Source: Glandiceps talaboti
Lineage: Eukaryota > Hemichordata > Enteropneusta > Spengelidae
DNA: 64,000 bases
Direction: 5' to 3'
NCBI RefSeq assembly: GCF_964340395.1
Contig: NC_135554.1
Coordinates: 5,285,475-5,349,474 of the forward strand
The notes under the pieces were generated by a model. That model was not told the DNA's origin. It worked only from the letters and a program-made list of their open reading frames with translations, and made no database searches. Shown here piece by piece: positions 52,852 to 63,271 of the stretch. Both the position numbers and the translations under genes were made by a program. Numbering within the stretch: the stretch's first letter is position 1; the number at the start of each line of letters is the position of its first letter.

Positions 52852-54032
52852 ATAAATTCATGGTAATAGATTGTCTTTGTCATCATGGACTTGTTACACT
52901 GGATGAAGTCATGGTTGAAGAAAACTCTGAGGAGCATTGCATAGAGTATAGTACAAGAAGTGACTGTGATGTGTTAGTGACCGATGTGAACCAGATTTCT
53001 CCACAAACTTCAGTTATAAGTGAAAACAGTGATAATGTTAGCAATGAGCAGACTCTGCCAGACTCTGAGGAACATTGTATAAACTATAGTGCTATAAGTA
53101 ATGGCAATGAAAACCAATTTGTTTGTATCGATTGTGGTAAAAGGTTTTGTAGTAAAAATAATCTGAAGGTACACATGGGAATCCATACACAAGATAGACT
53201 AATTGTATGTAAGGAGTGTGGTCAAAGTTTTATTCAAAATGGTGCTTTGAAAGTACACATGAGAAGCCACACAAATGAAAGACCATTTGTATGTAAGGAG
53301 TGTGGTAAAAGTTTTGTTTATAGTGGTGCTTTGAAAGTACACATGAGCATCCACACAAATGAAAGACCCTTTGCATGTAAGGAGTGTGGTAAAAGTTTTA
53401 CTCAAAGTGGTGTTTTAAAAGCACACATGAGAATCCACACAAATGAAAGACCATTTGTATGTAAGGTGTGTGGTAAACGTTTTACTCAAAGTGGTGCTTT
53501 GAAAGTACACATGAGAATCCACAGAAATGAAAGACCATTTGTATGTAATGAGTGTGGTAAAAGTTTTGTTTATAGTGGTGCTTTGAAAGTACACATGAGC
53601 ATCCACACAAATGAAAGACCCTTTGCATGTAAGGAGTGTGGTAAAAGTTTTACTCAAAGTGGTGTTTTAAAAGTACACATGAGAATCCACAGAAATGAAA
53701 GACCATTTGTATGTAATGAGTGTGGTAAAAGTTTTGTTTATAGTGGTGCTTTGAAAGTACACATGAGCATCCACACAAATGAAAGACCCTTTGCATGTAA
53801 GGAGTGTGGTAAAAGTTTTACTCAAAGTGGTGTTTTAAAAGCACACTTGAGAATCCACACAAATGAAAGACCATTTGTATGTAAGGAGTGTGGTAAAAGT
53901 TTTGTTTATAGTGGTGCTTTGAAAGTACATATGAGAATTCACACAAATGAAAGACCATTTGTGTGTAAGGAGTGTGGTCAAAGTTTTATTCAAAATAGTG
54001 ATCTGAAAGTACACGAGAAATCACACAAATGA
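52852..54032 (+). CDS. Zinc-finger gene 2, main exon: 11-finger C2H2 protein
   Basis: It follows TTTTCTGTGTCAACAG. With exon 1 the protein is 427 aa. The N-terminal region matches genes 1 and 3 ([20 protein letters not shown]), followed by an acidic Ser-rich linker. Eleven C2H2 fingers run from about residue 125 to the end. The first ([20 protein letters not shown]) has a different helix from the rest and is shared with gene 3. Fingers 3-4, 6-7 and 8-9 are the same two-finger unit ([10 protein letters not shown] then FTQSGVLK), and 6-7 and 8-9 are adjacent 168-bp copies differing at about three bases. Some linkers are RNERPF. It ends at an HEKSHK stop at 54030 that arises by a frame change in the finger repeat. 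Intron 1 is 1.27 kb. Confidence 0.92.
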
Positions 54033-54160
54033 AAGACCATTTGTATGTAAGAAGTGTGGTAAAAGTTGTATACATGATAGCGATGACGCACATAAACATG
54101 GGGGAATTGAGTTTAAATGTGATGCCGTAACTACCACATCTCCTTATGCATGTTAAGCTT
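54033..54160 (+). pseudogene. Decayed finger and 3' flank after gene 2
   Basis: The DNA after the stop still reads GAAAGACCATTTGTATGTAA, GAAGTGTGGTAAAAGTTG, and then TATACATGATAGCGATGACG, that is, another finger (RPFVCKKCGKSCIHDSDDAH) out of frame with the gene. The same relic follows genes 1 and 3. Confidence 0.75.
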
Positions 54161-54306
54161 GTCTACATTCTTTTACTTTTAAGGAGTAATATATGCATAC
54201 ATTAATGACTTTCGGCAGTTAAGGTGTATCTGAAGAATAAAAGCTTCGGATTTTATCTAATTTGGTGTATTCATTGATGATAACAAATTGCATGTTTTGC
54301 GATAGA

Positions 54307-54356
54307 TAGCACAACTGAAGTGAGGTTCAGTAGGGCTATAGGGATCGCCCGGTGTG

Positions 54357-54448
<92 letters not shown>

Positions 54449-55573
54449 CAACTTAAAGTAAAAAACTGATGCACCGATTGCCATGATATTTGGTTGGTCC
54501 ATTACCTTGGATGTCTAGTTGGGAAATTGTTCAAATCAAAATGATCTTACCACCGGTTTGGGATTTGGGTCAAAAAGTGTGATTTTTGGTCAAAACACTG
54601 AAATTTGGGTGAAATATTCTTCAGGGTGTTTTTACTAAGAATTGTTTATGATATGGTGGTCCCATCCGTGATATGCAAATTAGGGCTAAAATGTGTCTTT
54701 TTGGTCAAAAATCTGTAATTCCAAAACCACTGAGCAGATTGGGCAGAAATTCGATGGGAATGCATCTAGGGATGTATGGATGAAGATATATTAAGCATAC
54801 AATGATTCCATGAGTGATATGCAAATTAGGTGTAGAAACGTTCATTTTTGGTCAAAAATTTATATCTCAAAAAGTGAGTCTGAAACTTGGTGAGATGTTT
54901 CTGAAAGTGTTATTCTGCAGATTTTCATCAAAACATTTTGACAAAATTGGCTCTTGCAACCATGACGATGCCCTTAGCAACAACCAAATGGCAGTATATT
55001 TTGGTTCAATAACATTTTCTGGTTGGCAGGTGAGTAAACATTTACAAAATGTATGTAAATTTGCCTAGCAACAAGACCACGCCCATAGCAACAGTCAAAT
55101 AATTATGTATATTGCAAAGGTAACAACAGGAATCGAAAGACAAATGAACACTCAAAAAATGTATGCAAGTATGCCTAGCAACAAGACCACGCTTATAGCA
55201 ACAGCCAAATGATCACATATATTGCGAAGATAACAATGGGGATTAATAGACAATTGAACACATATTCAAAAAAATGTATGGAAATTTGCCTAGCAACAAG
55301 ACCATGCGTACGCCCATACCAACTGCTAAATGATCCTGTATATTGCAAAGATAATATCAGGAATCCGTACACAAGTGAACAAAAACATTAAAAAATGTAT
55401 GCAAATAAAACTAGCAACATGACCACGCCCATAGCAGCAGCCAAATGTAGGCATATATCGCAAAGACAGCAACTTGGTTGGATAGGCAACTGGATTCAGC
55501 AAATTAATGAACCTATTGTCAGCATGAACTAGAATATGGATAAACATTTAAAAAAAACTATACAGTTGTGCTA
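54307..55573 (+). mobile_element. Dispersed TAGCACAACTG-type element, copy C
   Basis: TAGCACAACTGAAGTGAGGT then TCAGTAGTGCTATAGG, (TCTG)n then (TG)n at about 54353-54444, TAAACAACTTAAAGTAAAAA, the ATGCAAATTAGG modules, about four CTAGCAACAAGACCACGC units, and the end ACAGTTGTGCTACAATGCCA with a TTTTTTAAA tail. It interrupts DNA that is continuous in the paralogous block upstream of gene 2, so its approximate boundaries can be read from the empty site. Confidence 0.85.
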
Positions 55574-56059
55574 CAATGCCATTGGCGGTATTTTTTAAAC
55601 AGTAATATTTTTTTATAATTAGACCATGTTTTGTAATAGCAGCTTCATATTTCATATATCTGGGTACAACATACATAAAAAAAAATATCAAAGAGCACAT
55701 TTTCTATAAAGCTTGACTATTCAGCTTTTACAGTTAATGAGAAATTGAGTAATTAATGAATTTTCGATAATTAGTCAATTATGATCAAATTTCATATAAT
55801 TAATTTTCCAATTAAGGAGTGCATCGTGTATAATAGCTATAACCCAGTATTGTGTATTCCAAACAATGTGTATGGTGTGTGTAGGAATGAAAACATATGG
55901 TTTTGCCCTTACGGGAGGCAATCCACGGTAAATCAGATTCACTGCACTGGTCAACTGATTTAAATGAGAACTGAAGTGCGCATGTGCGTTGACATTTGAC
56001 TTGAACACATACACCCTTGCTTGGCGTCTCAGTACATACAGCTTTTTTACAGGGACAAT

Positions 56060-56138
56060 CAACAGCTGTGTGAGCGACTCTGGATCCCGTGCTCCCTCCA
56101 ATCACTTTTTAGACTACGCCGAGTAAAATAAGCTGTGG
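56060..56138 (+). promoter_or_regulatory. Inferred 5' non-coding exon of zinc-finger gene 3
   Basis: AACAGCTGTGTGAGCGACTC through TTTTTAGACTACGCCGAGTA aligns with the corresponding stretches before genes 1 and 2. The donor GTGG|GTAGGTACTC lines up with that of gene 1. Confidence 0.5.
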
Positions 56139-57060
56139 GTAGGTACTCAAAACACGCACCTTGAAATGCTATCATGCACAACCACAAGTCCGTGGCATGT
56201 TCACGGGGGGGGGGGGGGGGGACGACGCCCATAGAAAGGCACCAGAATACAATAAAATGTCGATAATAACGTTAATATTGACGTACATAACGAACTATAT
56301 ACGAAAGGGGTAAAATTACACTTGTTTCTGTGATCGCGCAGGTTCACTCACCGCGAAAGAAGACACTTGAAAATGAACTACATGCGGCACTGCTCCAATC
56401 GTCTGAGTGACTAGAGTAGAGCTAGCATAGACCCACGATGAGGAGAGTGAGTTTTGAACACTTTTGATACACTTTCACGTGACACATGCATGCTTTGACC
56501 ATGGAAGTATAACAGTGGGTTATACCATGGAAGTCCATGGTTATACTTATATGCTTTGACATATGTCAAAAGTATATGACTAAAGTCATCGCTGCATGTG
56601 TGAACCGTTGTGGTTGGTTAAATCATGAATGTAATACACCCATGGTTAAATGTAGACTTTTGACCCCTGTTTCTGGCTAAAATATAGACTTTTGACCCCT
56701 ACTTTTTGAATTTTTGTAGAGTTTGTTGTTGTAATTTTTGTCCACCACGGTACATATGTACCCATTTAATACCCACCAGACTACCCCCACCCCGGCATGT
56801 TCACCAGAGCATGTTCACAACATACATTATGTAAACAGTCAATATCTACATTCAAAGCATAATTACGTCATTCTGTGTGTGAATACCATGTAAAGCTCTG
56901 ATGTAATGATATCGAAATGGAAATATTGTTTGTCATACACATAATAATTATCATCATGAAAATCTTCCATGGATGCATGTGCTTCAAGCAGTGCCCCTAG
57001 TGACTGAAATATGCAACCTTGCGTTTTTCTACTAATCAGCCTCTAATATATTTTCTTCCA
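56139..57060. other. 5' intron of gene 3, no further gene
   Basis: It contains a 17-G run at about 56205, and TCAAAGCATAATTACGTCAT and TTCAAGCAGTGCCCCTAGTG motifs shared with the equivalent regions of genes 1 and 2. Short overlapping CCATGG/TATAAC repeats lie at 56500-56555. Confidence 0.5.
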
Positions 57061-57069
57061 GATTCAGAA

Positions 57070-57172
57070 ATGGACAAGAAAGAGTTGGTATTCAGACGAT
57101 ATGAACGAGACTTGAATAAAGCATATCAAGTATTACTTTACCGACTTGAGAATAATACTCTCTCTGATAAAG
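57070..57172 (+). CDS. Zinc-finger gene 3, first coding exon
   Basis: Best acceptor of the three copies (TATTTTCTTCCAG before ATTCAGAAATGG). ATG at 57070, 34 codons plus one base, donor AAAG|GTACAT. The peptide starts MDKKELVFRRYERDLNKAYQ. The open frame continues past the donor to 57258, but genes 1 and 2 show the exon ends here. Confidence 0.82.
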
Positions 57173-57304
57173 GTACATTGTTTTTATACATAGCAGCACC
57201 AATTCCATTTTATAATATTGACTCGATAACAAATTTGTTGTTTGAAGAAAATTTGTAAGCCACTTGTATTGGATTTGAATTAGACACAGTGGAACTGTGC
57301 TTTT

Positions 57305-57350
57305 TAGCACAATTGAACTGCTTCAGTATTGCTAAAAGGATTATGAAATT

Positions 57351-57390
<40 letters not shown>

Positions 57391-58054
57391 TGTGTGTACA
57401 TGTAAACAACTTAATGTCAAAACTTGCCAGACAAATTGTCTTGATATTTGGTGAGGACATTACTAAAGAATGAAGAGATTTTTCATGTGAAATAGATGGC
57501 ATCAGAGATGTGAGTTTGGGGTCAGAAATATGCATTAGGTCGAAAAATATGAATCTTTTATGAAAAGTTCATGTCTCAAAAATTACTTTGTGAATGGGGA
57601 CTCTGGGAGCTAAAATTTGATGAGGATGTTTACAGAGGAGTTATTCTGCTAACACTGTTCAAGACAACTGGCCCTAGCAACTGTGATTGAATACTTACCA
57701 TACCCTTCAAAAACTGATGAAAAACCCTCGGAAAGTTGTTGAATTTTGTTTTGTTTTAAGTGTGTGAACCCTGTATTTAGCAGTGTTGCAGCCAGAGGGG
57801 GTTTTTGGGTCATTTGACACACATTTTTTGGACCTGACCCACAATTTTGGAAGTGACGGGTCATAGATGACCCACACTAAAATTGTATGCAAATATGTTT
57901 AGCAACATGACCACACCTATAGCAACAGCCAAATGATCGTGTATATTGCATAGATAACAACAGGGTTGGATAGGCAACTGCATAATCATTCAGCAAATAT
58001 CTAGCATGGGTCAGCATGTGGGTAAATATTTTGAAAAACTGTACAGTTGTGCTA
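57305..58054 (+). mobile_element. Dispersed TAGCACAACTG-type element in intron 1 of gene 3
   Basis: It starts TAGCACAATTGAACTGCTTC, 132 bp after the donor, and contains a (TG)n and TAAACAACTTAATGTCAAAA. It ends ACAGTTGTGCTACAACGCTA. It is the ortholog of the element at 51711 and carries sequence at 57721-57880 that the gene 2 copy lacks. Confidence 0.8.
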
Positions 58055-58167
58055 CAACGCTATTGGTGCTTTTTTGTAATGTCCCCCAAAAATTGTATGA
58101 TGACCCAGAAAAATGAAAGTTTCGGGACACTATGTCCCACTCTTTGAAAAGGCTGGCTGCAACACTG
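57781..58167. mobile_element. hAT-like inverted ends spanning part of the intron element
   Basis: CAGTGTTGCAGCCAG at 57781 is the reverse complement of CTGGCTGCAACACTG at 58153-58167. Just inside are GGGTCATTTGACACAC and GTGACGGGTCAT motifs. The bases outside are GTATTTAG on the left and AATTTAGT on the right, sharing ATTTAG, a rough target duplication. Similar sequence lies at 23532 next to the hAT transposase tail. Confidence 0.5.
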
Positions 58168-58486
58168 AATTTAGTCAATCTCCCAGGACAACACTTAGGG
58201 ATGATCGCACAATGTCACAGAAGCTCAATGAATTAAGCATCAATCGTTCAGGACAAAACTGCCTCCCTCCTCCCCTAAACAAATATTCACAAGTGTGAGA
58301 TCACAGTTTTGTATATGATGTAAACCATGAATTGTAGTGGTCATACCACTTTGATCAATGCAATGTAAGAACATGGTGATAAACATGAAGTTTCAATCTT
58401 GTGAACCTGTTTACTGAGATGACGGTAAACACGATCAAAATACTATCATAAACCCAGCACTGTATCTCACATTAGAAGTTAATTTT

Positions 58487-58535
58487 TAGCAGAACTGAGC
58501 TGATCAGGTTCAGTAGTGCTATAGGCAAGGCAAAG

Positions 58536-58566
<31 letters not shown>

Positions 58567-58890
58567 GTGGATGTGTGTAAACAACTTAAAGGCAAAAACC
58601 ACTGGACCAATTGCCATGATATTTGGTAGGTGTATTACCCTAAGTGTCCACTTGGGAAATTGTTCAAATCAAAATGATCTCACTACCTGTGTGATTTGGT
58701 TTTTAAAAAATGTAATTTTTGGTCAAAAAAGTTAAACTCAAAAGCGACAGGGCAGATCGGTCTGAAATTTGGTGGGAACATTCTTAAGGGCGTTGACATT
58801 AAGAATTGTTCACAACATGATTATCCTGTCAATGATATGCAAATTATAAAAAATGTGCATTTTATGTTTGAAAATGTGAAAATGTTATTA
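58487..58890 (+). repeat. Truncated dispersed element in intron 1 of gene 3
   Basis: TAGCAGAACTGAGCTGATCA then GGTTCAGTAGTGCTATAGG, (TCTG)n at about 58537-58564, a TAAACAACTTAAAGGCAAAAAC stretch and a GATATTTGGTAGG module; it stops after ATGCAAATTATAAAAAATG. Further scraps are at 59042 and 59208-59350. Confidence 0.8.
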
Positions 58891-59539
58891 CTAAATGCTT
58901 TGACTTCAGCCTGGAAATGAAAGATTCTTGTTTTATTGATGCAATGAAATCATTAAAAATCTTTTATGGGCTACTTCACATGTCAATGTCAATGGTGTAA
59001 AGATTAACATCTGTTTGAGGTTGTTTGGCAACCTAGGCCTGTTTTTAGCACAGCTGAATTAAATCCACACCAATAGCAATCCTTAGGCATTCAAAAAAGT
59101 TTGTACAAAGAATAAGAAGTCACACATTTTATGGGGAAAGAAAAATAGTCATATCAAGACCTCCATGATCATACTGTGTTTAGCAGGTTAAATTTCCTGC
59201 ATGTACGGATTGCCATGATATTTGATGGATGTAATACCTTGGGTGTCTAGTTGGGAAATTGTTCAAATCAAAATGATCTTACTATCGGTGTGTGATTTAG
59301 GTCGAAAAATGTAATTTTTGGTCAGAAAACTTACTCAAAAACTATTGGGCAGTTATAAGCTTTACTGAATCATGGTTGTTTGTTACATTGTTGCATTCAT
59401 ATAAATCATTTATGGATGAGATTGGTTAGTGACATACAGTCTTCAGATGATCACTGCCTTTCCACAATTCATAATATTCATGTTCATTTACATTTATGAT
59501 CAGTGAGTCACATAACTATCATTTTTTTTGTGTCAACAG

Positions 59540-60984
59540 ATAAATTCATGGTAATAGATTGTCTTTGTCATCATGGACTTGTTACATTGGATGAAGTCAT
59601 GGTTGAAGAAGATACTGAGGAGCATTGTATAGAGTATAGTACAAGAAGTGACTGTGATGTGTTAGTGACCGATGAGAACCAGATTTCTCCACAAACTTCA
59701 GTTATAAGTGAAAACAGTGATAATGTTAGCAGTGAACAGACTCTGCCAGACTCTGAAGAACATTGTATGAACTATAGTGCAACAAGTCATGACAATGAAA
59801 ACCACACAAACAAAAGCCTATTTGTATGTACTGATTGTGGTAAAAGGTTTTGTAATAAAGGTAATCTGAAAGTTCACAGGAGAATCCACACAAATGAAAG
59901 ACCATTTGTGTGTAAGAAGTGTGGTAAACGTTTTACTCAAAATAGTCATGTGAAAAGACACATGAGACTTCACACAAATGAAAGACCATTTTTATGTAAG
60001 GAGTGTGGTAAAAGTTTTGTTTATAGTGATACTTTGAAAGTTCACAGGAGGATCCACACAAATGAAAGACCATTTGTATGTAAGGATTGTGGTCAAAGTT
60101 TTACTCAAAAGAATCATCTGAAAAGACACATAACAATCCACACAAATAAAAGACCATTTGTATGTAAGTGTGGTAAAAGTTTTCTTTATAATGGTCGTTT
60201 GAAAGTACACATGAGAATTCACACAAATGAAACACCAGTTGTATGTAAGGAGTGTGGTCAAACTTTTACTCAAGGTAGTCAATTGAAAAGACACATGAGA
60301 ATCCACACAAATGAAAGACCCTTTATGTGTAACGAGTGTGGTAAAAGTTTTGTTTATAGAGGTAATTTAAAAGTACACAGGAGAATTCACACAAATGAAA
60401 GACCATTTGTCTGTAAGGAGTGTGGTCAAAGTTTTATTCAAAGTAGTCATCTGAAGGGACACAGGATAATTCACACCAATGAAAGACCATTTTCATGTAA
60501 GGAGTGTGGTAAAAGTTTTGTTTACAGTAATACTTTGAAAGTACACATGAGAATTCACACAAACGAAAGACCATTTGTATGTAAGGAGTGTGGTAAAAGT
60601 TTTATACAAGGTAGTGATCTGAAAGTACACATGAGAATTCACACAAATGAAAGACCATTTGTTTGTAAGGAGTGTGGTAAAAGTTATGCTCATGTGAGTA
60701 ATCTGAAAGTACACATGAGAATCCACACAAATGAAAGACCATTTGTTTGTAAGAAGTGTGGTAAAAGTTGTACTCAGCATAGTAATTTGAAAGTACACAT
60801 GAGACGTCACACAAATGAAAGACCATTTGTATGTAAGGAGTGTGGTCAAACATTTACTTACAGTAATGCTTTGAAAGTACATATTAGAAGCCACTCAAAT
60901 GAAAGACCATTTATATGTAAGTTGTGTGGTAAAAGTTTTACTGACAGTGGTAATTTGAAAGTACACAAGAAATCACACAAATGA
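59540..60984 (+). CDS. Zinc-finger gene 3, main exon: 14-finger C2H2 protein
   Basis: It follows TTTTTTTTGTGTCAACAG. With exon 1 the protein is 515 aa. The N-terminal region is almost identical to genes 1 and 2, then an acidic linker and 14 fingers with TNERPF linkers. Finger 5 reads FVCKCGKSFLYNGRLKVH: one codon is missing between the two zinc-binding Cys, giving C-x1-C, so that finger may not fold. Finger helices are more varied than in gene 2 (QNSHVKR, YSDTLKV, QKNHLKR, YNGRLKV, QGSQLKR, HVSNLKV and others), which would give a longer and more distinct DNA site. It ends KVHKKSHK at 60982, the same frame-changed end as gene 2. Intron 1 is 2.37 kb. Minus-strand frames are shadows. Confidence 0.93.
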
Positions 60985-61170
60985 AACCATTGTATGCAAG
61001 GCGTGATGTAAAAGTTCTATACATGGTAGTGATGATGCACGAAGACATGGGGGAACTGTAGGAAATTTAACAAATTGAGTTTAAAGGTGGTGCCATAACT
61101 ACCACATTACCTATTGATAGCATTATTAACTGCATATAATGATAAATATTGCAATAGATAGTAGATAGTG
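60985..61170 (+). pseudogene. Decayed finger and conserved 3' flank after gene 3
   Basis: After the stop come CATTGTATGCAAGGCGTGAT and GTAAAAGTTCTATACATGGT, a finger relic with indels. Then GGGGGAACTGTAGGAAATTT and AAAGGTGGTGCCATAACTAC follow, nearly identical to the flank of gene 1. It is a probable shared 3' UTR. Confidence 0.7.
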
Positions 61171-61302
61171 CATCGATTTCACCTCTCTGAACTTTTTACC
61201 CATGTAAATGTATTGTATGTCTGGGTTTTTTAATGTTTATGCTGCGTGCCTATCTGTATCTCGCAAAACCAAGATGTATTTCATTGTATGTGCAGTAGTA
61301 AC

Positions 61303-61355
<53 letters not shown>

Positions 61356-61441
61356 AAATAAACATTATTAATACTATTATGTTTTTGTACAAACGAAAGT
61401 AGGTCCTTATGTATGTATGTATGTATGTATGTATGTATGTA

Positions 61442-61472
<31 letters not shown>

Positions 61473-61503
61473 GTATGTATGTATGTGTGTATATGTATGT
61501 GTG

Positions 61504-61535
<32 letters not shown>

Positions 61536-61615
61536 TTGTGTATGTGCATTTATGTATGTATGAGATTAAGGTAATCACGTATTATTATTTAAATTTTTGT
61601 TTTATAAAGATGGTA

Positions 61616-61646
<31 letters not shown>

Positions 61647-61745
61647 CATGCATCCATACATCCATCCATACGTACGTACGTACGTACGTACGTACATACA
61701 TACATACATACATACATACATACATACATACATACATACGTAAGC
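61303..61745. repeat. (TA)n, (TATG)n and inverted (TACA)n microsatellites
   Basis: (TA)n at about 61303-61351; TATG-type repeats with TG interruptions at about 61410-61560; then, after about 55 unrelated bases, TACA repeats with a (CGTA)n core at about 61617-61741. The last two are complementary. Frames in this region are artefacts. Confidence 0.92.
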
Positions 61746-61897
61746 AGTCGGTACAAAACTAATGTCAGGTACAGGTACTAGTCAGGTCAGGAATCGAGAA
61801 TGTTCTTTTTGGATTCATATTCACATCCAACAATCCATTATCTGTTTTTATTCGCAATAGTTAGTTGTTGTAATAATGGCAAATCTCACCACCTTTT

Positions 61898-62195
61898 TAG
61901 CACAACTGAATTAATGAAGTTCAGTAGTGCTATAGGTAATGGTGCGGTGTCTGTCTGTCTGCCTGTCTGTGTATGTGTGTATGTGGACAACATAAACTCA
62001 AAAGCTGATTGGCTTGATATTTGGTGGGGACATTACTTGTGGTGTCTAATTGAGAAATTGTTCAATGCAAAACAATTGCATCACAGGTGTGTGATTTGGG
62101 TCAAAAATTTTGATTTTTAGCACAACTGAAGTGAGGTTCAGTAGTGCTATAGGGATCGCTCGGCGTCTGTCTGTGTGTGTGTGTGTGTGTCTGTC

Positions 62196-62227
<32 letters not shown>

Positions 62228-62330
62228 TGTGTGTGTGTGTAAACAACTTAAAGTCAAAAACCGATGAACTGATTGTCATGATATTTGGTGGGTCCATTAC
62301 CTTGGGTGTCTAGTCGGGAAATTGTTCACC
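61898..62330 (+). mobile_element. Two dispersed-element left ends, one inserted in the other
   Basis: A first left end begins TAGCACAACTGAATTAATGA at 61898 and runs through a GATATTTGGTGGGGACATTAC module to a GGTCAAAAATTTTGATTTT stretch. A second begins TAGCACAACTGAAGTGAGGT at 62118 and continues through (TG)n and TAAACAACTTAAAGTCAAAA to about 62330. The second appears to have inserted in the T-run of the first. Both lack the right half. Confidence 0.75.
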
Positions 62331-63260
62331 ACAAGTTTAAATTGTTTTATCACTTATCTTCTGGGAGATTATTACACCATACTAACACTCTAACACGCAG
62401 AAACATTAGTAACAAGGAAAAAGAAAGAGATTCTATATCTTTCTTCCTTGTTAGTGCATGAAAACACTATCATAACTCATATCGTGTGTGAACTAGACTA
62501 TTATGAGACACAGGATAATTCGCACAACTAAAATATATTATTTAGGACAAGAATGTATGAAAATGGCTTGCTAAATGAAGTGACAATTGCTCATTCAAAA
62601 GCAAAACATCTTGGGAAATTTGCAGGCTGTTGAACATAATAAATAGCTCTATTGTCTTGGCGGCCTTTGTTTGGAGCAGACATATTTTCGTGTTCACATT
62701 GAACCCTTGTATGAATGACAGAATGATGACTGATATAGTGTCTGGTATAATTGTAGTTAAAACTGCTGAATGTTTTTGGCATATACCACTATTCATGATT
62801 ACTATCTTTTCTCAAGTTCAAGAGCTTATCCTCCTGTTCGAGACTGTTGGTATAGTTATATGTGTACATTTCTCCTACTTGTGTTTTTTTTGTTGATGCC
62901 TGCATCATACAAACAAAAAATAAATAAATAAATAAATAAAAAACTGACAGACGTTAACAAGAGTAATCACAAATCATAAGGGGTACGGTAGACCATTCGA
63001 TATCCTGGGGGGGGGGGGAGATTGGTGGAGAGTCATTATTTTTTTCCCACCTGCTTGCCTGAGAATTATTTTTTTCTCCTTTGCCTATGCTGGCGACTTT
63101 TTTTTCCTTTGCTTTTTTGAGATATCCGGATTTTTTTTACGTCAATGTTGAACACCTACATTTGTTGCCACAATTTTCTGTTTGGTTTTCGCACATGATA
63201 ATACAGAGAGTAAAAAGATGCTGTTCTATGGGTTATGTCCATCTCTTGTGTGAGTGTGTG
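62331..63260. other. Non-coding, no supported gene
   Basis: AT-rich sequence with an (AAAT)n run at about 62918-62940 and a G-run at about 63006. A short stretch at 62504-62524 (GACACAGGATAATTCGCACA) closely resembles part of the finger-coding repeat of gene 3 and may be a relic. Otherwise nothing is recognised. Confidence 0.45.
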
Positions 63261-63271
63261 TGAATGAGGGG

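Noticed and set aside
57019-57258. 79-aa frame at 57019-57258 as a complete small gene
   Set aside because: Only the first part is exon. Alignment with genes 1 and 2 shows a donor at 57173 and loss of conservation after it.
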